Shown here one piece after another: positions 53,201 through 63,213 of a stretch of DNA of 64,000 nucleotides. Numbering within the stretch: the stretch's first letter is position 1; each line of letters opens with the position of its first letter. Source of the stretch: Anaeramoeba flamelloides (lineage: Eukaryota; Metamonada; Anaeramoebidae); contig JANTQA010000015.1 of the NCBI GenBank assembly GCA_027625915.1, positions 1,798,001 through 1,862,000 on the forward strand, given 5' to 3'. Made by a program: the position numbers and the translations under genes. Below the pieces are notes generated by a model that saw only the letters and a program-made list of their open reading frames with translations, searched no databases and had not been told where the DNA came from.

Positions 53201-53630
53201 AGTTTTTAATCCTTTGTACAGATAAATTATGTTTTTCTTTTTGTTTTTGTTTTTGTTTTTGTTTTTGTTTTTGTTTTTCGTTTTGTTTTTCTATTTCTTT
53301 TTTTTTTTCTTCAATTTGTTCTTTTCCCATTATTGGTTTCAAATAAACGTAGTGTTCTGTTTTTTATTAAAAAAATTGAAAGGATTTGGACAGTTCAAAT
53401 TTAAAAGTTTTTTTTTTTTTTTTTTTTTTTTTGAACAAGAATAAAAACTCGAAAAAGAAAAAGAATTTGAACTTACTTGGAAAAATGCCTTCTTTCTTTG
53501 AGGTTAGATTAATTCCTTTGATCCAATTTGAATTTTGTTGTGCTTCAACAAGTTTAATTTTGTCACTGGACAGAAAACTTAATACACTTTCTTTGTTTGA
53601 AGAAAAATCAAATTTTGGAGTTAGTTCCAT
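44793..53630 (-). CDS. RasGAP with six PH-helical-SH3 modules
   Basis: 2,905 aa in two exons (53477-53630 and 44793-53356). Exon 1 starts MELTPKFDFSSNKES and encodes most of an SH3 ending GIFPS; splicing adds KHYVYLK. Six modules follow. PH domains lie at about residues 148-251, 441-572, 1061-1161, 1432-1536, 1786-1888 and 2162-2281. Each is followed by a helical stretch with a W-I-x-x-E/Q-I motif and a later LxxWKxxxL, then an SH3-like segment (for example KYDFISIIQAIQDDLWLGKL...GEIGRFDP). SH3 number 2 is split by a charged insert; polyQ (about 2079-2120) precedes PH6. The C-terminus (about 2537-2850) is a RasGAP with LFRGNT (arginine finger near 2613) and FFFLRFLSPILAVP. GAP activity towards Ras-type GTPases at phosphoinositide membranes is expected from the families. 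The catalytic motifs look intact. Confidence 0.92.
47149..47270 (-). repeat. Polyglutamine tract (mixed CAG/CAA)
   Basis: About 40 codons of Gln with a few Lys, Leu and His interruptions, just before PH6 of the RasGAP. It is the only long polyQ in the window. Mixed codons suggest it is fairly old and stable. Confidence 0.9.
50750..51340 (-). repeat. Lys/Glu/Asn low-complexity insert within an SH3-like domain
   Basis: Codes for about 190 residues built from KEKEENENE-type repeats. It sits between NCEIGEYFIIFNN and KVDDGKLIGWVPKDNLIIF, which together look like one SH3 fold, so the insert occupies a loop. Confidence 0.8.
53357..53476 (-). other. Intron 1 of the RasGAP gene (120 nt)
   Basis: On the minus strand the donor is CCA-A|GTAAGT and the acceptor AACAG|AACACTACG, phase 1. 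Splicing completes the SH3 end as FPS-K-HYVYLK. The apparent TTG start at 53342 is therefore an artefact. The intron contains a long A run (T27 on the + strand near 53408). Confidence 0.85.
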
Positions 53631-55249
53631 TTCAATAAAAGCACAATTGATTCAAAACAAATTTGGAAAAAATGAAAATATTGTCAAAATTACAAGAAAA
53701 GAATAGCACAAAAATTGTAGTCACTTTTTTTCCTTAGCAACACTTTGTTTTTTTAAAATTGTTCCTAATTTTGATAGGAATTAGAAGATCACAATGCAAC
53801 AACTTTCAATTTAAAAGTTTTTACAAGTTATACTTTTAAAAACATGTAATTTAAACAACTTTCCAATTTTTGGTTTTCATAAAAAGAGTTTCAGGTTATT
53901 GAAAGTTTACAAATATTTTTCTTTTCGAGAACTTTCAAAAATTTCAATTAAATTCAAAATGCTATCTTTTGTTAATTATTATTTTTATCCCTTTTTTTGG
54001 CTTACAAAAGTTTGTACCAAGTATTTGAAATTTGAAACAATCTGAAAGAATATCAGAGACTGAAATCTTGCAGACTGTCAGCCTGAAAGTTCGAAAAAGT
54101 CTTGAAAGTATTTGTATGGATTGTGCTATTCTTGTCGTGTAAAATCAAAAAAAAATTTATACAAGTTAAATCAAATTTTCTTAAATTTTTACTGTGATTC
54201 TTTTTATTTTTCTGACAAATATTTCCAAAGCTAATCAAAAAAAAAAATAATCAAATTTAATGGGCTGACATTGAAAAAAGAAAAAACTAATTTTCCAAAT
54301 CAATATTTTAGACTTTTTATAGATTGGTTTTGTAATACGAATTTTAAACAAGAGATCAATAAATTTCTCAATCAGGAGGAAAAAATTTTTGAAGAAATTT
54401 GGTGAAAAATTCAAAAAGGGGGTATTTTTTACAGATTGAAAATCTAGATCTTTAATAAAAAACAAAATATTTTTGATTGAAGAATATAAGACTGGATCAG
54501 AATTCTTTTTTAACAACTTTAATACACTCGATAGTTAATTTTTTTTACCTAATTGTTAAATCAAGACGGAAAAGGAAAACACTATCTTGATGGTAAAAAT
54601 AAATGAAGTTTTTGGATAATTGATACCTGTCTTTGAATTGAAGTTAGATCCAATTGATGTACAATAATGATAAATTCAAAAAAATAGAATTATTTTTCAA
54701 AAAAATTGCCAAATTGAAAAAAATACTCAAATCGATTCTGTCAGCCTAAAGAAAAACCCTGTAATTCCAAATGCACAATGATATTCCATTTGTCTGATCA
54801 ATTGAAAATATTTCGAAAAATGGGAAAATAGGTGTTGTTTTACTTAGAAATATATAAATACTTGAGTAGTCATTCATTATTTGAAAGGGGGGTATAGATT
54901 AAATATACAAAAACTATCAATTTTAAACTTTTGATAAATATTGAAATAAAAAAAAGAACTAATTTTACAAAATTAAAAGATGAATCAACTTGTTACGAAA
55001 ATTTGATTGTTTTCGATTATTCATTAAATAAAAGAAAAATTAATTAGAAAACCTTATATTATAATGATTACTGTGTTTTTTAGATTGATGAAATAAGAAG
55101 AGATTTTCTGGAGATCTTTCTTTTAAAAATTGTTTGAACAATTTACTTTTAAACAGGGAAACTTGGTAGGTCTTTTTATGGAAAAAATAAGGTTCTAATT
55201 ATCTGTAAAATTCAAAATAATCAAACAAATCTCTCAAATTAAAATTCCT
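53631..55249. other. Intergenic, 5' flank of the RasGAP gene
   Basis: AT-rich. Frames of 61 and 93 codons (54053-54238 and 54235-54516, minus) show no domain and are not supported. No RNA gene was seen. Confidence 0.55.
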
Positions 55250-55400
55250 TTACAGCAAGTTCCATTTTTAAGACACAAACTCTCAACAAAAATTAAGGGA
55301 TAATAAAAATCTAAAATTAATTAAAAATTCAGATTCTAGTAAAATAATAATTTATAAAAAACAAAATTCTAAATTTTCTACCTTAATTTAATATTATTTT
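55250..55400. repeat. Dispersed repeat X, copy 1
   Basis: Resembles 63498-63640 in the same orientation: TTCCATTTTTAAGACACA and ACTCTCAACAAAAATTAAGG against TTCCATTTTTAATACACA and ACTTTCAACACAATCTAAGG. Diverged, non-coding. Confidence 0.5.
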
Positions 55401-55597
55401 ATTCATTAAATTTTATTGAAAGTTTGTTACCCACATTGGAGACTGACTGTATATATTATTTTCAATATTTTTATATAATTAATGACTCATATACAATTTA
55501 AAATTGTATCATATTCTTTCTTTGATTGCTATTTATCGTTCATTTTCAAAAAATTTTGTTTGAAAATACAAAAAAATTATATTTTTTGTTAGTATAT

Positions 55598-56160
55598 AAA
55601 CTCTTTTTCAGTCAAACAAGTCCAGTTTTATTGAAAAAAATAGAACATATTTTATCAGTTTTAATTCATTATTATTCTTAAAATAAAATTTCAATTGTTG
55701 AATCAAAATTATTTTTTCTCATTTATTAAATGTTTTTTTTTTTTTCATTATTTATTTTTTTTTCAATTTTTTTTTATTTTTTTTTTTAAAAAGATAATTT
55801 TTAAAAAAAAAGAAATATTTGAAACTCAAAAATTAACATTTCAGAAAAGTTGAGGCTTTGTATGTTCTTTTAAAATTCATACATTTACAAGTGAAAAATC
55901 TTATTGCCAAAAATTTTAATTTCCCAAAAAAATTGAGAAATTTTGTACAAGATGTTACAAAGAAAGTGTCCCAAAATTTTTTAAAAATTTTATTTTTTTT
56001 TAAAATATATGATTTGTTCATACTTTTCTTTTATGATTATCGACTCTAATCCAAAGTTTATTATTTCTCTTATTATTAAACAACCAAAGTTTGGTTGATT
56101 CTTAAAAAGAAATAAGTGAATTTTTCATTATTGGCTAGTATACTTTGAGTGAAATGGGAT
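55598..56160. repeat. Dispersed repeat Y, copy 2
   Basis: Matches 34305-34869 along its length, including ACATTTACAAGTGAAAAATC, TTTTGTACAAGATGTT and AAGTTTATTATTTCTCTTAT. Diverged in T-rich spacers. The short frames on both strands are not conserved between the copies. Confidence 0.7.
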
Positions 56161-56479
56161 TTATTAAAGACAATTAAAGACCACTAGAAATGGGATTCAA
56201 AATTACCAAACTTTCTTTGATAAATATCCAACAATTCCATAAAAAAATTCAATTTTTTTATTTTAACAATCTTGATGATTTTTTTCTCTCAACAATCTAT
56301 AAAAAAAACAATTCTAAATCAAAAAAATTATTTATTTTTTATCAAAATTTTGTTCGTTAAAACAAAGTTATTCTGAAAAGAAAAAAAAATTGGATCTATT
56401 ACAATTCTAATGAGAATATTTTATAATAGAAAATTGATTAATTTAAAATTATATTCAAAATTTTTAATGTATTAATTAT

Positions 56480-56514
<35 letters not shown>

Positions 56515-56588
56515 CTTTTTAATAATGGATTTTCTTATTCCATAAAAAAAAGATAAATTAAAAATAATAAAAAAAAAAAAATAAAGCA
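56161..56588. other. Intergenic, 3' flank of TOP3
   Basis: AT-rich with a (TA)n tract at about 56481-56510. No gene was seen. Confidence 0.55.
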
Positions 56589-59457
56589 TTATTTTAAAGT
56601 TGGACAATTTCGTTTGTCATGCCCAGGTTGCTTACAAACTGAACATTTTCTAACTCTTGATTGCTTCATATTTGAATTATTATTTTTTTGTTTTGAACGT
56701 TTTCTAGAATTTCCTCCGCCTCTACCCCCATCCCCCACCTCTGCCTCTTCCTCTCCTGTTATTATTATTATTATTATTATAATTACTATTATTACCATAA
56801 GTATTATTACTTCTATTATTATAATTATTATTACCACCATAAGTATTATTACTGTTATTATAATTGTTATTATTGTTATAATTGTTATAATTATTATTGT
56901 TATAATTGTTATAATTGTTATTATTATTTCTATTATTATAATTATTATTACCACCATAAGTATTATTACTGTTATTATAATTGTTATTATTATTATGATT
57001 ATTATAATTATTATAATTGTTGCGGTTATTATTATTATTGAATTGATTATTTTGGTTTCTATTCATTTGATTTGAATAATTGTTAAAGTTGTTATTTGTG
57101 TTATTAGAAAATTGTGAATTATTAGTATTTCGATTCTGGTTATATTGCTGGTTATTGAAAGTTCTGTTTTGTGAATTGGAATTATTAGTATTGGTGGCTC
57201 CCATATTGATTGAAACGAATTCGGCAATTTCAGGGTCGCAATAAATGCAAGCGCGATAAGGAAAGGGTTCAAGGTGTGAAATCATCGGGATGTTTTTAAA
57301 TGAACAATCGCATTTAAATGACTTTATTTTATTACGCAAGCAAGATTGGCAAATAACTTGGGTAACTTTGATCTCTGAAAAGACATTTTCTTTTGGCCAT
57401 ATAGAGAATTTACAATTGGGGTAATTTCTACATCCGCAATAAGTTTTGCCATTTTTTGTAGTTCTTAATAAGACCTTCGTTTGTGGTCCGCATTTTGGGC
57501 ATGTCATTATTTGAAGGAATTGCTTGTTGTTTTGGATTGGTGGGTTTGGGTTAATTTGGAAATATAATCTTAATTTGGTAATAAATTTATTCTGGTTATT
57601 AATAGTTTTTAAAAAGGCGTCCTTGTATAATTTTATATTATTCTGTAAAACATCATTTTTGTTTTTTTGGCCGCTGATAATTAATTTGAGATCAAATTCC
57701 AAATTTGCTCGTAAATTTGGTTTGGAAAATTGAAAGCCTAAGGAATCGTAGCTTTCCACCAGGGCCAACCCCAAATCTGTTGGTTTAAAATAAAGGTTTC
57801 TTTCCTTAACAACATATTTTCGGTATTGCACCTTTGAAATATGATCAGCAATTGTGGCATCTGTTCCAATGCCTTCTTTATCCATTAATTTGATTAATTC
57901 GGGTTCTGTTAATAGGTTCGGTGGCTGGGTCTCGCTTTCTTGGAAGAGGATGGATTCAGGAATAAATGTCTGTCCCTCATGAAAGTTTGGAATTGTAATA
58001 TCGCTCCATCGTTCGTATTTGTAAATTTCCAAAAAATTGTATTCCCGAATAATCAATCCCTTCAATGTGAACTTCTCGCCAGAAATGCCGATCGTCACAA
58101 CTGTCGAATCGCCGATGGCGTCCTGTGAACAACAAGCTAAAAAGTGTCTTGCTATGAATTCGTAAACTCTTAGATCATTCCCTTGGAGATTATTTCCAGG
58201 CTTAACGGGGTATATTGGTGGGTGCGAGTTGTCAGAAAACCTACCATGCTTGGGTGGGCAGAATTTGTTTCCGTTCAGTAATTTGTTTACATAGTTTGAA
58301 AACCGCTGATCGTTCTGCTGAACGGAGATCAAGTTTTTTACATTTATTGTCTTTGGAAACGAATTTGTTTCGGTTCTTGGATAACTAATATACCCCTTTT
58401 GGTACAGCGATTCTGCAATGTTCATAATCATTGTGGCATTTAAACGTAATCTCTTGGAGCACCGCCTTTGTAATTCCACGGTGTTGAGGGGATATGGTCT
58501 GTATTTCTTTTCTGGCTTTTTGAAAATAGACAGGACTGTTGCCTGTGGGTTTTTGACACACATTTCATATAGAACTGCAACACAAAATTTGTCAAATAAC
58601 CTTCTTCTTTGCCAATCAAATTTGATTAATTTTTTATTGTTGTTGTTCCTTCCTGTATTATAACTGTTCCTTTGGTAATTGCTCTTTTGATCTTGGTCTT
58701 GGTCTTCGTCTTGCGGTTGTGTTTGGTTTTTAATTGAGACATCGATAAAATAATACTTTTCCTGCACAAAGTTCTTTCTTCGGTTGTACCGATCAACGAC
58801 AAACCCAAGCGTCGGGAATTGGCAGGAGCCATAGCTAATTACTTGCTTTTCCCCAAAGCCCAAAAACATGTTTTGGAGCAGCTTGGACTGGAAACGAGTG
58901 AAAACCGCGCCTGTTCTCAGGTCCAATTCGCGCCGAACGTCAACAGAAATCGACTCCAGCTCGTTTGGGATCCCAAGCCTTTCCCAAGCACGTGTTAGAT
59001 CCTGCCTTGTTAGCGCATTGAAAATTGCGCGCTTATATTGGATCCGATTGTTGAACTTCTGGCAATGCTCCAAAACTTCAAAGGATATGTTCTCTCCTTC
59101 ACGATCGCAGTCCAGCCACAGGACCACACACCTTGCCTTCTTTGCCTCAATCTCGATCGTCTTGGCAATCTCGGAAGATTTTTCATCAACAAACCTCTCA
59201 ACAGGCGCCTCAAATAATTCCAACGGATCGATCATATTCCATGACTGGTACTGCTGCGGAAAATCAAGCTTCATCAAATGGCCAGAGACAGACGTTACAA
59301 CCATCCGACATTTTTGATTGTTGAAATAGTGATCAAATTCCCAAATTGGGTTGTATTTCGATTTGCCTCTTCGGTGTTGTGGCTTGTTTCGGCTAAGAGT
59401 TTGTGCGATTTGAGAGGCAACAGACGGCTTTTCTGCAACGTTTAAGATCCTTAGCAT
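56589..59457 (-). CDS. TOP3: DNA topoisomerase III (type IA, eukaryotic Top3-alpha-like)
   Basis: Passes single DNA strands through transient nicks; with RecQ helicases it dissolves recombination intermediates. From ATG at 59457: TOPRIM with LNVAEKPSVA (Lys10) and WLDCDREGE (acidic residues 116-122), the SYGSCQFPTLGFVVDRY motif, the active-site motif GYISYPRTETNSFP (catalytic Tyr359) and EGIGTDATIADHI. A C4 zinc motif CPKCGPQ...CGCRNYPNC and a further Cys-rich segment follow, then a long Asn/Tyr tract and an RGRGRGGG patch. The long frame stops at 56722, but the next frame continues with GRGGGNSRKRSKQK and a CCHC knuckle CSVCKQPGHDKRNC to 56589. Removing one G from the run at 56725-56729 joins them smoothly, so I annotate the longer C-terminus (about 955 aa). 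No introns. The 5' third is clearly less AT-rich than its surroundings, consistent with strong conservation. Confidence 0.95.
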
Positions 59458-60594
59458 TCACAATAAGATATTTTGAAGTGAGTTATTTTTGTTGTTGAAC
59501 AATTGATGAAAAAAGTTCAAGTAAAAAATGAAAAAATGGTTTCTATTCAGTTGTTTTGAACAATTATATTGTTCGGTTGGTTTGGTTTACACGTAAAGAA
59601 CATAGTTTTTACTCAGGAGTGTTTTGGTTTTAGAACTCGAAATTAGGTTAATTTATTTGTTTCTAAAAAGAGGTTGAATTTTTTTGTTGGTCTATTTTTT
59701 TTTTAGTTTCTTTTTAAAAATGGAAAAGATCTTGAGAGATTTTAAATGTCCGAGTTTTGGTTGTTTTGTTGAAAAGAAGGAAGGTTCAAAAAGGATTTTT
59801 TAAAAAGAAAAAATCTGAAAGAGTAAAATAAAAAAAAATCTTTTTTTTTAGAAGAAAATATTTTTATATTGTTTGTGAAATTAATACAATAACACCCCTT
59901 TTTGATTTTGTTGTTTTCTGTATGTCTGATTTTTTTTATAACTTTATTTTGTTTTTCAATTTTTTAGATTGTTTGGTATTAACAAATTTATAATGACAAT
60001 CAAAAACTTTTTTTTTTTCTCATGGATCTTTGGTTATTTGTTTGAAAACGAAAAGTTCTTTTAATCTTGAGAGGAAAATCAGAGGAGAATATTTTTATCG
60101 TTCAATTAAAAATCAAAGTTTTCAAGACATTAACCAATGAAAAAGAAAGTAGGTGATTAGCAAATGTTAAACAACATTTAAGTGGTCAAGCATACCCTTG
60201 GAGTCTACAAATTACCAGAGGGTATAAGAATTATTATATATATATATAACCTCTAAGGCTAAATATCCAAATATTTTAATTTAAAAATAGATATTTGAAT
60301 AATTTTTTTATTCTTGTTTGGAAGAAGTTGAATTCGTTAATCACACAGATATAACATAATTATTTTTATTTCTAGAAAATTAATATAAATATTAAAATTA
60401 AAATAAAATTTTCTAAAAAAAATTGAGTATATTAATAAGTTTTAATTTAAAATTTCAAACAATTTCCCATTTTAATTTCAAGTGGTTCTAATGCTGAATA
60501 TTTTCTAATAATATATATAAAAAAAAAAAATTATGAATTTTAATCTATTTTTTTTTTGAAGGGGAGGGACTAATTGATTCTTGTGTTGTTAGAT
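59458..60594. other. Intergenic, 5' flank of TOP3
   Basis: AT-rich. A small hairpin (ATACCCTTGG facing CCAGAGGGTAT, about 60190-60226) and a (TA)n run at about 60235-60248 are the only structures noticed. No tRNA features. Confidence 0.5.
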
Positions 60595-61180
60595 TTTTTT
60601 AAATTTAAATGAATAAAGTAAAATATTTTATTTTATTCAATTCTTTTAAATTAAAAAGTAAAAAATGTTGAAAGTTTATCTTGAATTTTCAGTTGATTCA
60701 ATCTTGTCCACTTTAAAGACAAAATTTTTAGAGGAAATAAGAGAAATTACAAAAGTTCAAATTATTGGTATTTTTTATTGATTTTTTTTGACAAATTATT
60801 TTACTAGAACTCAAATTTTGATCATTAATTTGAGATTATTTTGTTTGTCTTAATTTTCAATGAAATATTATGTATTAAAAGTGGAACTGGAAAAAAAAAC
60901 TGAAAATCTCTAGAAAAATGCCTTTAAATTGTTTTTAATTTTAATTTATTATTTTTTTATTATTAAATAATCAATAGATTTAAGAATCAAAAACAAGAAT
61001 TTAAATCAAAACAACACTTTTTTTTTCCAGAATTTAAAATTATTGCATAAAATTGTATATTTTACCCTTGTATTTTAAATTCTGGAAAGGTATAGTTAGT
61101 TTTTTTTTCGTTTTAGAAATTAAAAGATAATTTAAGAAATTTTCTTAAATGTATTATTAAATTTGTAAAAAAAAAAAAAA
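60595..61180. repeat. Scattered palindromic repeats
   Basis: Family B-like hairpins at about 60595-60665 (AAAATATTTTATTTTATTCAA core) and 61030-61085 (CCAGAATTTAAAA facing TTTAAATTCTGG), and a family A-like copy at 61095-61180. The DNA between them is plain AT-rich. Confidence 0.55.
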
Positions 61181-61565
61181 AATAGAAATTAGAGATGTGA
61201 CTTGAAGTTCCGAAAATTACTGATGATTATTACAATTTTTTGAATTTGAGAATGAAATAATTTACTTTACCGTTTTTTAATGTTGAAATCATTGAATGTT
61301 CTTTTTTGAATAATATCGAAGATACTCTTTGTTAATTTATATTTAGGTATTAACTTTGATTAATTCTTTGACTCAAATAATTGCAATTTATTTTTATTAT
61401 TATTATTAAAGTAGTGTAAATTATACTCTAGTTGCTCTTAGATTTAAAATTCCTTTGAGAAAATAAAGTGTGAAATCAAAGATTTCGCCATTATTAGTTA
61501 ATGAAAATAATTTCAAAATATCACAGTTTAAAATTATTTCATTAAGATTTATTACTTTTAATCAT

Positions 61566-61740
61566 TCAGAAAAATTTACTTTCTTTTTCAGAGGAAGGAT
61601 ATACCCATAAAAAATGATTAATATTTTCTATAATTTCCATTTTTTTATACTTTAGACATACTGGGCAAAATTCATTTAAATTTTTATTGATTATATAGTA
61701 ATATCTATTTGAGTGGTTAGTGAACAATCTAAATTTTAGA
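61566..61740 (-). mobile_element. LINE C-terminal fragment
   Basis: Minus-strand reading gives KFRLFTNHSNRYYYIINKN, then FCPVCLKYKKMEIIENINHF, then LWVYPSSEKE: the C-x-x-C...H zinc region typical of LINE ORF2 ends, related to the tail at 15737. It is a fragment with no RT attached. Confidence 0.6.
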
Positions 61741-61829
61741 ATTGTTGAGCTTGATAGATAAATTAAATATTTTTGATTTTAAACAAATAATTTTGAGATT
61801 TTATTATTGTGGAATATATTTGTGGGGTG

Positions 61830-62145
61830 TTGTTAAGTGCCGTAGAGTGTGTATGTTTTTTTTTAATTCTTAAATTAATAAAAAACGATAGGTGGTTTTC
61901 TTGAGGTTTTCTGTTATATCTGTAAAGTGATCCAGGTTTTTTTTTTTGGTTTTCTTTTTATTTCAAAAATCTATTGATTTTCTAAATAAATAAAAAACTC
62001 AAAAAAAACCTAAAAAATTTATTGTTTTTATTAAAAAACATAAAAATCAAGAAACGCTAAAATCATTTTTATAGACTTTAAAAGAATTGAGTAAAATCAT
62101 AAGATTTTATTCTATTCTTTTAAATTTTGAAAAAAAAACTAAAGA
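61830..62145. repeat. Palindromic repeat cluster
   Basis: Begins with AAGTGCCGTAGAGTG (about 61839-61853), the same word as at 42373. GAGGTTTTCT/AGAAAACTC-type palindromes follow (about 61900-62030), then a family B hairpin at 62070-62135 (AAAAGAATTGAGTAAAAT facing ATTTTATTCTATTCTTTT). Confidence 0.65.
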
Positions 62146-62449
62146 CAATCTAATCTTGTAGAATTCACCGGCTCATTGTGTGTCTTTATATATTTATTTT
62201 TTTTTTAGTTCGATAATATATTATATATTGCAATTTATGTTATTGTTTATTCATTGGTTAAATTTTATTAATTTTTGGAAATTATGGAGAGATAAATTTT
62301 CTATTTTCTTTTCGAATTAAAATTTCATTATATTAACTGAAATTGTTATATTTTTGATTTTAAATTCTGTATTGTTGAGAATAATGGATGTATTTCTGTT
62401 TATTTTAAATACATATCCAGTTATACGTGTATTAATCCAAGTTTAAAAT

Positions 62450-62595
62450 TTCAATTTATTTTTAGTGTATGAAGAGTCACAAAGAAAATGGTTAATATTA
62501 TCAATAATTTCTTAATTATACTCTTTTTTGTATTAGTTGGAAAATTTTGCTTTCATTGAATTTTTATCATCAACACAATAATATCTGAAAAAAAT
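62450..62595 (-). mobile_element. LINE C-terminal fragment, second copy
   Basis: Minus-strand reading gives RYYCVDDKNS, then YKKEYN, then EIIDNINHFLCDSSYTKNK, parallel to RYYYIINKN...EIIENINHFLWVYPSSEKE at 61566-61740. Diverged and broken. Confidence 0.55.
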
Positions 62596-62699
62596 TATTT
62601 TTGAAATTTATTTTTAAAATTTCATATTTTTAATGTGGAAATATAGAATTTGGATTTTAAATATTTTTCATTTTTGGGTTTTTTGTTTTGTTTTTTTTT

Positions 62700-62945
62700 T
62701 TTAATTTTAAGAAATTAGTTAAATTTTATACTTTTACTATTTCATAAATCAAAAAAAAAAAAAATAACTGTAGATTTCCAGAATTTAAAAGATTAGAATA
62801 AAATCTAATATTTTAGGCAATCAAATTAAATTCTATAAAAATATAGGTTCTTTTTTATCTTTTTTTTTTTTTTTTTCATTCCTAAAATAGAAAATATTTT
62901 TCTGAATACAACAGAAAACTTCAAAAAAAATGTAATTAATTTGTC
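62700..62945. repeat. Palindromic repeats
   Basis: Family A-like hairpin at about 62700-62765, family B-like hairpin at about 62775-62840 (CCAGAATTTAAAAGA arm) and a T-rich/A-rich pair at about 62845-62940. Confidence 0.5.
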
Positions 62946-63114
62946 GAAAAATCAAGAAATAAATCAAAAACAGTTGTTATTTTTTTTAAAAAAATTGAAT
63001 AAATTAATCATAATTTTCTTAAATTTAAATTATATTTCTTAAATTTCATAAACACTAAGGTGAATATTTGAAACTTTTTAGTTTTATTTAATAATCTCTA
63101 AATCTTATCGCGTG

Positions 63115-63116
63115 AT

Positions 63117-63212
<96 letters not shown>

Positions 63213-63213
63213 T
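63115..63213. repeat. Self-complementary (ATT)n/(AAT)n microsatellite
   Basis: About 60 bp of ATT repeats directly joined to about 32 bp of ATA repeats, so the second part can pair with part of the first in one strand. Confidence 0.95.

Noticed and set aside
53340-53342. Start of the RasGAP protein at 53342
   Set aside because: It is a TTG; the upstream exon completes an SH3 domain in frame.
56730-56746. 17-nt GT-AG intron in TOP3 as cause of the frame change
   Set aside because: Removing it does not lead into the frame that encodes the CCHC knuckle; a one-base change in the G run does.
56614-57075. Ile-rich plus-strand frame
   Set aside because: Antisense of the Asn/Tyr tract of TOP3.
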